Assembly (NCBI GenBank): GCA_015499995.1
Contig: JADNRV010000127.1
Coordinates: 1 to 64,000, forward strand
Direction of reading: 5' to 3'
DNA length: 64,000 nucleotides
Source: Flammula alnicola
Taxonomy: Eukaryota > Basidiomycota > Agaricomycetes > Agaricales > Strophariaceae
Numbering within the stretch: the stretch's first letter is position 1; every line of letters begins with the position of its first letter. Made by a program: the position numbers and the translations under genes. The notes below the pieces were generated by a model. It saw only the letters and a list, made by a program, of their open reading frames with translations. It was not told the DNA's origin and did no database searches. Of this stretch, positions 34,550-46,724 are shown piece by piece.

Positions 34550-35829
34550 TATGGAGGGGGGTAGATGGCGGACTCATCGGTTGAAAAAATGTAAGCTGCT
34601 TCCCTCCTCGATTTCTAAGGGTTGTTCCTCCTATGCTAACATTTTGGTTTCTGAGAATAGGAATTGGTCGCATTACTTGTACATCTATCACGGATCCAAT
34701 TGAACCGTCTGAAAACTTCAAGTTAAGTATGGATTTGCTGCATCCTTTCAGTGGCAGTTCAAAGAAATCTACGAGTGCTTTAGCAACGCTTTTGCGGACT
34801 AAGAACGTGATCCTCTCGGTATGACCCTTTTTCTAACTGATGTCCCCAAGGTGTCACACAAATATCTCCTTATAGTGGATTTTCGATAAAGAAGATGTCT
34901 TTGAAGATAAGGACTATCTGGATATACATGGGCGACATATACCTGCATAGCGCACCGACGGCTCGCTTTCAAACGCTCGTTCATTTAAGTCCTTAGATGG
35001 ACAAAAGCAGTACAGTAATTTTACGACGAAAACTGCGAGACTCGAGACTGCCAATGCAAGGTCGGATTCCGGAAAACTACAGGAGCGACTTACTAACTAC
35101 GTACACAATAAATGCAGTTCGCCACAAAACCTTTTGAATGTCGTAATCCCAAAAGCTCCCAGCATGATCGCAACTTCATCTTTAAGCCATGTCCAGCTCT
35201 TCTGGCACGGAATCATCCCATAGCCATCGTCTACAGTCAGGGTACATGGTGGGGCACCATTGCCTGATTGGTCGCTCGAACGCCGTACCAAACGCCATGG
35301 ATCTTCGGAGTTGCTGGCTATCTGTAAAATTCGAGCGCTGCGAGAGATGACAATCATTAGGGCACGACTATCCGTGTGATGTCGTGAAGTTTACGCAGGT
35401 ACATTGTAGTAGTCGTTTTGCTGATCAGCTGAGTCCAAGAACCTCCACCACCAAAGTGCCGTGAAGTCCGGGAATCTCAGCCTCTTTCATAGTCAGATAG
35501 ACTGCTGGGGGTCCATATTTTGCCAATATTTTCGGAGAAGCATAACAACGCCATTCGCAGCAGGTATTATAGAAGGATCCCTCCACCGCATATCCCAGTT
35601 TAGAAACGGAGAGAAGTCCTTGAAGTAGATTACGGCCAGAAATCACGCTTCTTCAAGGTTCCCATGTCCGTTGGAGAAACACTTCGCCAATTGCCCGGTT
35701 ATCAAGTTCAAAGTTGAAAGATGCGCATTTTGGCCTTGCAAATCTATTGCAACATACATAAAGCCGATAAGATGTGGATGTGCATTCCACTACGTCCCCT
35801 TCCTCTGGGTTTTGGGATCCGGCAATTTC
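34550..35829. other. 1.3-kb intergenic region
   Basis: No supported gene. Minus-strand ORFs at 35097-35357 and 35425-35646 are short, unmotifed and lack consistent splice joins. The right end abuts the CACTA-like element. Confidence 0.4.
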
Positions 35830-37255
35830 GAATACATCAGCAAAAGTCCCACCGTCTGGAGCAGTGTGGCGTGTCTGGTTGGTCTGGCGAGTCTGGCGGT
35901 AAATCTCTCAGAATTCCTCATCTCTCCATCTTTTCTCAGAATTTCCATCTGATCAGAATTGTTCAGAATTGATCTTGCATCTTTGTTGCGACACGGCAGA
36001 TCACATGATTATATGTTGAAGTCCGAAAATAGTAATGTTTGGACTTCGTCGATTTTGTTGCTTCGCCTCTTCTTTCCACACCATCACCATCTCCTCTGGC
36101 TGGCTGAGGGATGCTGGCCCATATCCGTTTAGTCCGCAATTCGGTGTGGCAAGACCTCACCAACTACTAACTAGTGTCTAACTGCAAATCCCTTCTCACC
36201 CATGCACCGCCAAAGCCAGAGTCGGATAACTGGTTGCGTGAGCGACGGTGTGGTAAGTATTCTACACATTGTAGACTTGGTATCTGCTCATGTACCTGCC
36301 TCTTAGACTCACGAACATCAGTCAACTGCGCAAGTCTTCCCATCCCCTTCGTTCCACTGCAGACAAGAGCACGAACGGCAAGTTCAATGACGAGCAGGAC
36401 TGTCTGTAAACGTCATTGTCCCTATAACGCACTACACTACACTGCTGATGAACTGACTGCGACAGGGCAACGATACAAATCATCCATTCCACTGTACTGA
36501 TGATACGAGATGGAGGTAAAAGGGCCGGAAAAGGTACGAACTACAACCCTTCCACTCCCTCACTCTTATTGGCTCAGTTACCATATTATGAGATTCAAGG
36601 TGACCAATCACCACACCGTCGCCAGCCCTCCAGCTAACGGACGAATGTCCTGTTGCCAGCACGTCATGGCGACGAAACATCTTTCATGGCCTACCGCATC
36701 AATAACCGACGCTCACTCACTTCTTCTCCAAGTCACCTCCGTCAAATCCCACCTCTCCACGACACCCAGCACAACGTCCCTGCAACTTCACTGCTGGTGC
36801 CGCCGTCTCGGCCATCAGGCCTCCTCGTCGTTGCGAGTACTACCTGCTGCCTGGATCCGTGGCTCCACGGTCGACGACGGATTCTCCCTCGCCTCTGGAC
36901 CTGGGACAGTGGTGGTGGTGGGTTGAGGACCCTAATTTACGATGATTGGTCTTAAATATATGAATTAGCTACTATTGTCTAGTAAATAGCGCGAGCAATA
37001 TACAATTTTATTATTACTGGCACCTATTTGTGATTCTGGGACAAACTGAGAGGATCTGGAAGTGACGTCAGACTCTACCAGAACTCAACAGAACTCCCTC
37101 AGAATCAATTTATGGAGAGAGAAAATATTCTGGCTACATAAAATTTATGGCGTCGGGAGCGTCATTATGTCGCCAGACCATTTCTGGCAGTCTGGAAGCG
37201 TCTGGCACGTCTGGCGCCAGACGTGCCAGACGGATGGACTTTTCCTGATGTAGTG
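35830..37255. mobile_element. Non-autonomous CACTA-like element, about 1.43 kb
   Basis: Reverse-complemented, the right end begins CACTACATCAGGAAAAGTCC; the left end reads GAATACATCAGCAAAAGTCC, an inverted match with decay in the terminal CACTA. Both subterminal zones carry runs of TCTGG words (35855-35897 and 37171-37232), as in CACTA subterminal repeats. The interior has no transposase frame. Target duplication could not be fixed because of the damaged left tip. The TNP2-type gene at 6.4-9.7 kb is a candidate source of enzyme, but matching ends were not seen there. Confidence 0.7.
37199..37232. repeat. Perfect 34-bp palindrome inside the CACTA-like terminus
   Basis: CGTCTGGCACGTCTGGC is followed immediately by its exact reverse complement with no spacer. 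It combines four copies of the TCTGG word, two on each strand, 23 bp from the element end. It could form a cruciform and looks like a doubled inverted transposase-binding site. Confidence 0.9.
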
Positions 37256-37679
37256 TTTTAAGGATGAGTGTGACCTGCTCAGAAATTCTGAAAGAGAGCA
37301 TATACTGGATGGTTACTATTTAATAGGGAGTTTTAGGTTGGTTTTAGGATCTCAGTGCTTACCCTGTTCATACTCGTTGGCTCCCGCGTCCGATGACAGG
37401 TTGCAGGCTTCCACCAAGAACGTATCCACACAGTCATGGAACCGATTAACCGGATATACAACTCTGGAGAAATGCGTTGCCAAGTACAGATCATGATAAA
37501 TACGAATGCATTTTCATCCGCATCATTTAAATAGAAAGGGTCTGAAAAGAGACTTCCCAGATGTCAAAAGGGCCTGAAGATATTGCGAATGTTCGTGTAG
37601 GGCCGTGGCTTCATTGCCTCGGTGACGTGCCTTTAAATAACCCAAATGAGAGGGTGGTGAGTTCCTGAAAACATCCATA
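37256..37679. other. Spacer between two transposons
   Basis: These 424 nt hold no ORF or repeat that I can identify. Confidence 0.4.
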
Positions 37680-38278
37680 CAGTCGAACCCCTCATAACCC
37701 ATACCCTTCGGTGGACGGCCCAGAGTATGGGTTATCAGAGGTTATGGGCTGAGAGAGGGAGGCTAAAAATAGATTCGAAAAATATCAAAAAAAATTAGGG
37801 CCACTGACGGTCGGATTTCTGCTAAAATATGGCGGTTGTCATTCACAAATGCCTCTAACATGCTTGAAATGAGATCATTCATCATCTATGCCTCGATGGC
37901 CTTATGACGGTGGGTCGGGAGGAGGTTTGACACCATCAGAGTCGTGAGAAAATTATTGGGGTGGTGCTTTCGGGGTGGAATTACTATTAGGTCGAAAAGG
38001 TCAGTTTTGAGCGCTTGAGCTGTTAAGTGGCTGCTGTGGCGTATCATTTGTGATGGATACCTGGCAAAATGATTATTCAACAGTATACCTACGCTTATAG
38101 GCCTGATATAGGACCAAAACCCATAGGTTTTGGTCGGGAGGGGTATGGATTATGGGTTATCGCGGACTTATGGGTTATGGGTTGAAAATCCCCGCCCACC
38201 GACTTGGTGGACCAAAAAATCTATGGGATATAAGGGGTTATGGGTTATCTAAGGCATGGGTTATGAGAGGTTCGACTG
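37680..38278. mobile_element. TA-flanked MITE, 599 bp, copy 2
   Basis: The termini CAGTCGAACCCCTCATAACC and its inverted partner match the family at 18240-18839, with the 3-4 bases that differ between copies changed symmetrically at both ends. TA lies outside both ends (37678-37679, 38279-38280). It shares the ATGGGTTATG subterminal words and interior blocks (GGCTAAAAATAGATTCGAAA, AATCCCCGCCCACCGACTTG). No coding capacity. Confidence 0.85.
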
Positions 38279-38651
38279 TAGAATTATCCGTCTTTGCCGC
38301 ACCTGTCTTCACTGCAGTGCAGGGTTTTTCAAGTTGCCGCACCTGTCTTTGAGCCTGTTTGTTCGGCTTTGCGCATTTCCAGAAATGGATATTGCTTAAG
38401 GATTCGATGCCATCTGGAAGCTCTGGTGAACCATTAATCTGCTTAAAACGTTAGGAAAGTATGGCCACAAAGAATAAACATCTATTAATAGACATGAGTG
38501 CAATACATATTGCTCACTGATTTGTGCCATGTTCGCATCGTATAAGTTCTTTCTCTACCAAAGACTAAACCTATTACACATGGGAAGTCATTCTGATCAC
38601 TACAACCCTAGTTTCCCCACTCCTTCAATAACTTTGTACACCCACGAAATA
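38279..38651. other. Promoter-side spacer
   Basis: This 370-nt gap upstream of the membrane-protein gene contains GCCGCACCTGTCTT twice (near 38296 and 38335) in direct orientation. Confidence 0.4.
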
Positions 38652-39725
38652 ATGGACGAGAATTCACAAGTCACCGCTTACAATCCTGGGCTTCAGTCAT
38701 CTTGGATTCAAGATCAAATTCGGTCTCTCCATAGCGTCCAAAGGTTCTTTTATTTCTACTGACTCGTTAAACAACTTGAAACTCATCTCCTACATACTCA
38801 GCGAACTGGAACAGAAGGTGAAGAACTTCAATATCAGGCACACCATCTGCATCGTTTTATGGACGACCCTTACGCTAGGTCTTCTTCCCGTGTATTACGC
38901 CGAATATCGAGCAGAGACGACTGGCGCAGAAACAGCGTCACTACCGTCACCAGCCGACACCGAAGTCCGATCCTGGAAGGATGTCACGAAAGACCTGATC
39001 AAAATCTGGGTGCTGGTATGCAAGGGAGGTCTATTTCTCGGCCCGTAAGTGAAAAACTTTCTCGATAAGTGTACCACTGAGACACTGAGATGTACCTGGT
39101 TCTCAGATTGTCCCTTACCCTACTTCAAATTCATGGAGTTACCGACAGCACTCTTGCGCGCACGTTGACAATTGCAGCTTGTGTCTGCGGCGGTAGCGCG
39201 TTTCTTCTGAGCGCCGTGTTCATTAGTATGAGATCCAAGTTAAGTCGTGGAAGAGTTGCCCACCTGTGGGTCGAGGTGTGCTGACTTTCCTGCTGACCCA
39301 ATCCACCAGCAGAATTAACTGATCGCTTACTCTGTATTTTCCAGGCGTCGCCGAGCTTGTCTGCGCCTAAAGCAGTTATCTTCTGGACAACCTTAGTCTC
39401 CCCGATGTCGTACTTGATGTGGTTAGTGATATACTCGCACTTGTATTTTTATAAAAGACAATACTCACTATTCATCAGGTCAATGCTTTTTTGCATCTTG
39501 ACACTCTTGGTCGTCGCCTGGAATAAATACACCGGTGGAGGGATCACCCCTGATGCCGGAAATTCTGAAGGCGCCAAACCGGCCTTGATCATCAGTGGTG
39601 TATTCCTCACGACCTTGATAATCGGGTCCATCGTCCAAGTTCGGCGAGCCATTGCTCTTATTAGAGGTATTGCTGCCTGTGAAGCCACAGGCGCTGTTCG
39701 ACACCCAGTGTCAGGAAACCCGTAG
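38652..39725 (+). CDS. Multi-pass membrane protein of unknown function, 275 aa, 5 exons
   Basis: Exons 38652-38743, 38802-39044, 39107-39275, 39345-39421 and 39479-39725 join in frame. A soluble N-terminus with a helix (SVQSELEQKVKNF) precedes hydrophobic segments TICIVLWTTLTLGLLPVYY, TLTIAACVCGGSAFLLSAVF, AVIFWTTLVSPMSYLMWSML running into FCILTLLVV, and PALIISGVFLTTLIIGSIV, so about four to five transmembrane helices. No catalytic motif is visible. It is the kind of lineage-specific membrane protein common in mushrooms; a transport or signalling role would be a guess. Confidence 0.75.
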
Positions 39726-40393
39726 ATATCCCATTCGACTTCTGTTTTACAAATTCTGGATTTCGCGTTCCGTGGTTCGCTATCAGTTTCGCTATCGTTT
39801 TGCTTTTCAACATGCATATTTTCATATATCCCTGTTCTGCCTTGATGTTACGCTTTCTCCGTTTTCTGGAGCCATTTATCTATCATAGTTTTTGTTTACT
39901 GCCAGCGGCACGACAAAGATATTTACACACCATTCGCATTTGCGCAGAGTCGAGCTCGTTGGAGTCTCTCAGATCGTCAGAACATCGTTATCGAACTTTG
40001 CAACCTAGATATCTTCAAGCCGTAAAATGCAGAAGTGGCCGAACAGGCTGAGAGGGAAGTGTATTTCGTATCGGCTTTTATATAACCTAAATCATGCCTC
40101 CACGGACTTCTTATAGCAGGAACATAACTGAAGAGCGCTTGGACGGAACAAATGAGGGGCCAATTCTCCGAGTCGAGAACGGATTTCTTAAATTCTTTGT
40201 CGATGATGCCTTCCTAACATTAGTCATCACGTGCGCAATTCCTCAGATTGACACCATCGCTTCGTCGCTCCGGCCTTGTTGATAAACGGAAATGGCCTCA
40301 AATTTTCTTCTCGAAGAACTGTAAGTTCGACCTTCCAAGCTATTGCGCAATCGCTAACGACCACGTCGATCAAAATATTCAAATTGATATCCA
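39726..40393. other. Intergenic, no supported gene
   Basis: 668 nt. A 62-codon ORF at 40094-40282 has no motif. This stretch must contain the promoter of the PAPS reductase gene. Confidence 0.4.
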
Positions 40394-41349
40394 ATGGCCT
40401 CCACATCTCAAGCCCCAAATTTCCCCAAACCCCTTCCACTGCCTCTAAGCGCGTCAGATCTTTCTAAAATCAATGCCTACCTCTCTCCATTGACCCCTCA
40501 GGAAATCCTACAATGGGGCCTTGAATACCTCCCGAACCTATACCAAACGACAGCGTTTGGCCTCACAGGACTCGTCGCGATCGATATGCTCTCGAAATTG
40601 ACATCGTCTCCACCTCCGCTGATCTTCCTGGATACACTATACCACTTCCAAGAGACATACGAGCTAGTAGAGGAGGTCAAGAAGAAGTACGGTGTGCCTG
40701 TCCACGTATTTAAGCCTGCTGGGTGTCAGACGACGCAAGATTTTGAGGAGAAATATGGAGAGCGACACTGGGAGGCAGACGAGGCGAACTATGACTTTGT
40801 AGTCAAGGTTCGTCGCTTTCCACTGTAGCGGCATTTCCATGAAATTGATTACTAATTTTTCATCCGTGAAATTTAGGTCGAGCCTGCTCGAAGGGCATAT
40901 GAAGAGTTCAATGTCCAATCTGTCATCACCGGACGACGAGCGTCGCAAGGCGGTGCGCGCGCCTCCCTCCAACCCCTCGAAATCGACAGCACAGGGCTGC
41001 TCAAGCTCAACCCCCTCTTCGCTTGGAACTTTGCCCTTGTAGAGTGGTACATCAAGGAGAACAACGTCCCGCGCAACAAACTCCTCGACCAGGGATACCG
41101 GAGTGTGGGCGACTGGCACAGCACGAGTAAAATAGAGGAGGGGCAGGACGAGAGGGCCGGCAGGTGGGCGGGGAAGGAGAAGACGGAGTGCGGGCTCCAT
41201 GAAGATTATTTTAAGATGAAGGCACAAGCAAAGGCGGAGGCACTTGCAGATTCAACTTCTAAAGGTTAGTCCGCTTCTCGTTGTTTTATTTGGACTACGG
41301 TGAGACTGATCTTATAGATAGCGGCGAACTAGTGAGCGCAGTGGCCTAA
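40394..41349 (+). CDS. MET16: Phosphoadenylyl-sulfate (PAPS) reductase, 277 aa, 3 exons
   Basis: Exons 40394-40807, 40877-41264 and 41318-41349 join in frame. The protein reduces PAPS to sulfite with thioredoxin in assimilatory sulfate reduction, in the cytosol. Family blocks: FGLTGLVAIDMLSKL (binding-loop region), LIFLDTLYHFQETYELV, VITGRRASQGGAR, LNPLFAWNFALVEWYI, LLDQGYRSVGDWHST, EEGQDERAGRW, and the catalytic ECGLH motif with its single cysteine. The absence of the extra CC pairs of bacterial APS reductases supports PAPS specificity. The last exon adds only a short tail. Confidence 0.95.
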
Positions 41350-41590
41350 ATGTTTCCTCTCCCGCTTTTCAATGTCAGCGAAGATCTTGTACGACAAGAA
41401 TATATCCCTTATCGATTCCTATTACAACCAAAGGAGAAGAAATGTAACACATTAATATAAAAGTATCTCCTATTAATTTTCTCGAAGTCGCTATGCTACG
41501 GCTCACTGCATCTGCTCGCAAAAGCTGCGAGCAGATAAAAAGCGTAACCGAGCTCCTTAGGATGTGTTGCTCGATCCCTCAATAACTAGA

Positions 41591-41680
41591 ATGCGCTATT
41601 TGTCTAACGGTTAATGTATAGAAGCGGAAACCTGGAAATCGCAGGCCCTGGGTTTGATTCACTGCTGTGGTTGTTTTTTT
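41591..41680 (+). other. tRNA-like (SINE-head-like) sequence
   Basis: TTTGTCTAACGGTTA (from 41599) resembles a tRNA D-arm/A box, and GGTTTGATTCA (41651-41661) a B box about 40 nt later, followed by a run of eight T at 41673-41680 that could terminate Pol III. The acceptor and D stems do not pair, so this is not a functional tRNA. A degraded tRNA gene or the head of a SINE are the alternatives. Confidence 0.4.
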
Positions 41681-41820
41681 TGCGGTTCTGAAATTATATT
41701 TCAGTGGCTGTGCGTCTTGCAGTTCCTCCTCCGAAGTTCATGCCCAAGTTCAGGGCGTTGAGTGTAGCCTCCGCAATTGCGTTTGCACGGCACTACCATC
41801 AACGCCCAACGCCGCTCCCT

Positions 41821-44511
41821 CCAGTCTCATTTTGCTACCTAGCTCACTCTATCAAGTGCAGTTTTTCCGATTGTCTTTATCTTCTATTCTCATGCATGGT
41901 AACCTTCCGCGCGCCTCTGGCTGCATCGTATCCGATGGGCTCATTTGAGGGAATCATGACTTTCCCATCACTGTCAATGAAGGCTCGAACTCCGTTTTTT
42001 TTTTGCTGCAGGGACTTTTCTAGATTGCGGTTAACGTACTCCAGGGAAAACCATTAAGGGTGTGCTCTACCATATAATTACACACTCCACTCTCAGGTCA
42101 TACCGAAGAAACCCCGTTCCAACCACCCCAACATTTGTCACCGGCCATGTCCTCTGTTTCTTGCGTTCCACCTAATGGCGTGAACCTGGGCCTATACGAC
42201 GGCGTCCAGCAAATAACCATGTGCATGACAATGGCGTTATGGGGTACGTTCTATATTCGAGCTCTAAGAAGTTTACTGACTACGTGCTAAAAAGGCGTCA
42301 CCTGCATGCAAACGTGAGTCTATATCCTATTAATTTTTTGGCGATAGCTAATAGACAATTGGTAGGTTCATGTACTTTTTCAAGTCAGTGGCCCTTGCGC
42401 TTCCCTTTGTATTATAAAAGCCGATGTTTTTGAAGTCGTTCGAATGACGGGCTAGCTACACGCGCCTTGGTACGTGTCCATGACGCCTACCTTCGATAAA
42501 AGACGCGGCATTCTTATTCAATGATCAGGTCACTTGGCTCTGGTAGGACTATACTATCGTGTGTTACGGCACGTACTCAATGTCTCTGAAGGGTGGCAGA
42601 CACGGTTCACACATGCTTATTGATGGTTGGAAGTGCGTTTTTATTTGACGCAATTCCTATCCGATCGGCCCACGAACATTTCGTCTTGACAGGTTACAAA
42701 CAGATAGTGACAGGGGGAAATCTCAGAATAGACAGTGTAAGCCGGTGCGTAGTTCATCGAACCCCTTCCTATAAACCGCTCGTTCATATCTCTCTACACA
42801 GAGAATACGTCGTAAGTCAGGATGCTACCTTCCGAGTCGTACCTCGTTCATATACGCTGAACATTTGACAGATGAGTTTTTTTGTGAAAGTAGGTGCACT
42901 CTCTCTTTTATCGAGATACTTTTGGAACTGAACTGAACATTGCATTACGTAGATGCTCGTTGCACTTCCGACACAGTTTTTCTTTTCTAGTAGGGTGTAC
43001 CGATGTGAGCATATTGTCTATTTCTGAAATGCCCATTTAATACCTTATTTATGTAGTTGGCGGAGGGCACTGGTGGTTTCCCGTCCTCCTTGTACGTTCG
43101 TTTGGTTCGATCGCCCACATAATTTAATCTCAATCATGAACAGGCTCCCTTGATCCTGTTCCAAATCGGTACGTACTTTATAAGTGTACGGAGATATCAC
43201 TCAAATGCTGAAGGTCATCTACTTCAGTCGAAGGAATAGGTAGGTATCCGAAAGCTTCTGAGCTGAATTACGACTACTGAAATTATGGTACAGTTGTCAC
43301 CGGGTTTCTGTCTGTCGTTCTCCGCTCTTCTACCCGACGATAATTCTCACTTACCGTGTCGCAGCTATAATTCGCCTTCTAGCCTCCAGATTATCCCAGT
43401 CGCATCGACTCAAGTATGTTACTCGAGAAATATTTGCTCACATCTAACGGCTTGTTAGGCACTCCTCTTCGCCAACATCGCTGTGGGAGCAGGGACTGAT
43501 GTCATAATCTGTGTTAGCCTATTTGCCCTGCTATGGAAGCGTTATAGCACTTTGGAGAACTCTCACTTCAAAGCGTCAGCCCTATATGTTTGATTGTTAA
43601 CGCGCTGCATTCTAACGATGACTCTTGTCATTCAGAACAGGCTCTATGCTTCAGAGGCTAATCCTACTCTCTATAAACACCGGAAGTTAGACCGCAAGTA
43701 TCGCTATTGTGACAATTGCTATGGTACGTTTCTCGTTGGATTTTTAATGTCGCTAATCTGGCTCACTACTATATTTTTGAAGGTTCTCGCGTTTCCCTCT
43801 AACTATATTTACGTCGCTTTCTCCTTCGCAATGTCACCAATCTACTGCAATACTCTCCTTGCCAATCTCAATGCGCGAGATTACGTCCGCAACGTTGAGC
43901 CGGACGAAACGGTCAATCTCTCGGCGTTACAGACAACTGGATGTAATGTGAGCTAGACGTTTAATCGTGTTTTACCATAACTCAACACATTGATGTGCTT
44001 TTTCTGGGCACAGTTTCAAACGCAAGTATCAACCATCCATTTGTCTAGTCGAACTGGGATAGATAAACGTATCCCTGACACTGAAGTATCTGATCTGAGG
44101 AAAATCTCGGATCCGGAGGCGCCAACCAGCATCTCAAATTGAGGTGGCAGTGCGGGACGTTCGACCAGGACGATATAGTATGTAATGATTAAATTTCTAC
44201 TTATTCACAAATTGTATATTTATACTACCACGGGCTTGCCTTCTCTGAGATCTAGAACTTGTATCATTATGTAGATATTCTTTAAGGAATAGGTTTTCCC
44301 AAGGTCTTGATATAAATCGAAAGAATATCAAGGAGGCGATGAATTCTGTTGCTTTCGTGAATATATACTTTGACATTGACTGCCGTACATTTCTGCTTTC
44401 GGCGTATAAATTATATCATGGTATAACACATAGTAGTGCATCGTATGCCGACTCCTCCCATAAGGAAGTGTCTTGCGAGAAAATAATGTTATCCAAGAGC
44501 GTCCGAGGATA
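41821..44511 (+). repeat. Left arm of a 2.7-kb inverted repeat (copy A)
   Basis: Its whole length matches 58214-60896 on the opposite strand with only scattered substitutions and small indels; homology starts at CCAGTCTCATTTTG and stops after GTCCGAGGAT. The arms are about 13.7 kb apart. No terminal inverted repeats or target duplication surround an arm, so a segmental duplication fits better than a transposon. Confidence 0.9.
42147..43956 (+). pseudogene. DUF6534-type membrane protein gene, copy A, with nonsense change
   Basis: Supported exons: 42147-42243, 42295-42313, 42366-42383, then 43459-43574, 43636-43723 and 43783-43956; the middle exons are not resolved. The start reads MSSVSCVPPNGVNLGLYDGV, then ALWGVTCMQTFMYFF, matching the first helix region of this mushroom 7TM-like family. 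The C-terminal half carries the DUF6534 pattern: GAGTDVIICVSLFALLWKR, LQRLILLSINTG, then PSNYIYVAFSFAMSPIY and CNTLLANLNAR. In this copy the codon after INTGS is TAG (43688-43690), where copy B has TGG. The reading therefore breaks inside the domain. Confidence 0.7.
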
Positions 44512-45119
44512 TCAAAGTATCTAGCTTCCCTGAAGGCGGGTAATGTTTTCTACCGAGATATGTTTCGATCCCTTGACCATTGGGAAAAGAGTATCTGTGA
44601 GTGGCTCAATTGGGTCGTCTGCCATGGCGGACACATAACGGGGTATGACGTGAACGCAAGATCCAGACGAATAACAATCTCTTCCAATCGAAGGTAATTT
44701 GTGTCGGCAAGGATTTCGTCGAGTTGTGACCACCCTCGATCTGGGTGGAGAAATTCTTCTTAGGTTCCGACCATGGAGTTCTTCCAACGGATGCCGATCC
44801 CGAGATCGCTCGAGAATTCATACAAATCTTTAACACGAACGGTTGCCCCAAGTCAGTCACCCTTTAGATATTCAGATAGGAGATATTCAGGGGATCTGTA
44901 TAAAAATACAAGTGTAATATAGTAGAGAGATAGAGTCATTGACTGCTGCCTAGTGCTGCAGAGCAAAATCCGCTCTCTATTAGTTTTAAAATTTGATAGG
45001 TGTGGTGCTAATGGTGGTGGGAGATGGGCGTTGGATATCGACGTCTTCCACGTCAATAGAGATGACTGATTTGGCAAGAACTATCAAGCGACACAAGGTC
45101 AATCACAAGTAGTATATGA
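44512..45119. other. Spacer, nothing recognised apart from duplicated flank
   Basis: From about 44990 the sequence matches 48288-48420, showing that the F-box duplication extends past the coding region. The rest has short ORFs only. Confidence 0.45.
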
Positions 45120-46724
45120 CTAAACCCTATGCTATGCTACTGACAGTTGGATCAAGTCCCAAACAAGCCTTCCATGATTGCTCAGTATTTCGACATTGAC
45201 TCCCGCTTCCCGAATTCGCATCAAACTAAGGAGGACATCTCTATCGATATAGTCGCTCGGTCTTGCATAAATAGCAAATGGGCTGCCAGTGAAAGTGAGG
45301 CCATACAGCGTAATCTCCTTGATTGCGGCAGGCGTCGTGTTGTCAATGGGAGAATAAAGATATGTGTATCGGGTACCGACGTCTTGCACGGGTCTCTCGA
45401 GAATGCCCAGGAGAGCTCCACGCAAAGTTTCGAATTCCCTTGAAACGTAGAATTTCAAGGCGAGGCAAAAATCCGAGGGGTACCTCAGCCACCGGCAGCT
45501 AAACAGCAAAGTGGTTGAGGAATTCGTCTGTCATCTGGTTGGCATTACCGGCGACAGATGATATTGACAAATCTGTAATGCTGGGAAACTTGTCCAGAAG
45601 GTCGATTAAATCTTGATCGTTGGCAGGAACTCGAATATCCAAAGATACGAGAGGACTTCCAGAGCGAGCGAAGAGCGAGATAAGTTCATCCTTGGGAAAT
45701 AGGGTGATAGACTTGTGTCGAAGACGAATGATTCCACGGATGGAAGGTCAAGTAGGTTGATCAATTTGGATAGATGTGGATTGAAGATGCCGTTTAGGCA
45801 GCTGATATGCAAGTGCTTAAGTGAAGTATGCGTAACCCGTGCGGCTGATTCATGGCCGTCTTCGAGGGAATTGTCATCGACACCGTGAAATCGGCCAGTA
45901 ACCAATCTTTTGGCAGAGCACAAGATCAGCAACACTTCATATATGTAGATGAAGTCACATTCGAAAAACGTAAGAGTATCCCATTGCACGACAACATCCG
46001 AAACCAATATATTGTTGTTGATTTCGAAATGGCGGAGGGAAGGAGTTTCGGGGAGGTGGAAGGTAGCACCGATCGAGTAATACTCAGGAAAGAGGCGAAT
46101 GGTTTCGAGCATCGGAGCCTGCATGAGATCACCAATAATGTAGTGGTTGTAGCGCACATAATATAACGTTAAGCTATGCCAGCGGTGGGAATATTGTCGG
46201 ACGATATAGAATAAAGGAAGAAAAGATTTCTCTTGCACTCGATGGTATCCTGGGAAGCCCGTGGTAAGGTTTATAGACAGTGGAAGCTGGCCTGAACGGT
46301 CGAGCCACTGTTTCACTAACTCTGCCTGCGAGCCTCGGAGGTCAGAGTTATACAAAAAGATGTTTGCGGATGCCCAAAGTCGCGGTGTTGCGAGAGCGAT
46401 CTCCCGCCATATTTTGCAAACAGAAGCGAGGAGCAGCGAAGGAGACCAATCGGCTTTATCGTAAGGGTGATCGGACAGCAAACGCTCATTTACGCTCTCC
46501 ACGTATAGCGTAAAAACATGTGATGCGATTTCGGAAGGGAGGCGGTGGATGAGAGGGTTGTGATGATGGTTAACTTGGGTCTTCAAGGCACGTCGTTTTT
46601 CAAGGAGGTCAGCAAGTTGACGATCTATCGCCGCATCTAATTCTGAGAGCTTCGCGCATGCGGCGCCGGAAGAAACTGAACATTTGAGGCTGTGAGGGTG
46701 ATAGTCGGATAATGATTCCAACAT
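45120..46724 (-). pseudogene. F-box/LRR gene copy broken by frameshift
   Basis: The 5' part (46724-45606, 372 codons) is open: MLESLSDYHPH start, helical KLSELDAAIDRQLADLLEKR, F-box HRLPSEIASHVFTLYVES with LLLASVCKIWREIALATP, then LRR-like segments. Compared with the sister gene at 48425-50008, the frame shifts near 45690 (after SPYFP) and stops at 45606. The remaining C-terminus continues in another frame at 45509-45132 (SDYIDRDVLLSLMRIREAG, VNVEILSNHG), with a further change near 45520. A product truncated by about 150 residues is possible, but the lesions suggest decay. Confidence 0.75.

Noticed and set aside
43594..43956. The 120-codon ORF shared by both inverted-repeat arms as a separate gene
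   Set aside because: It reads the DUF6534 exons in a wrong frame and through an intron; only its last part coincides with the real final exon.
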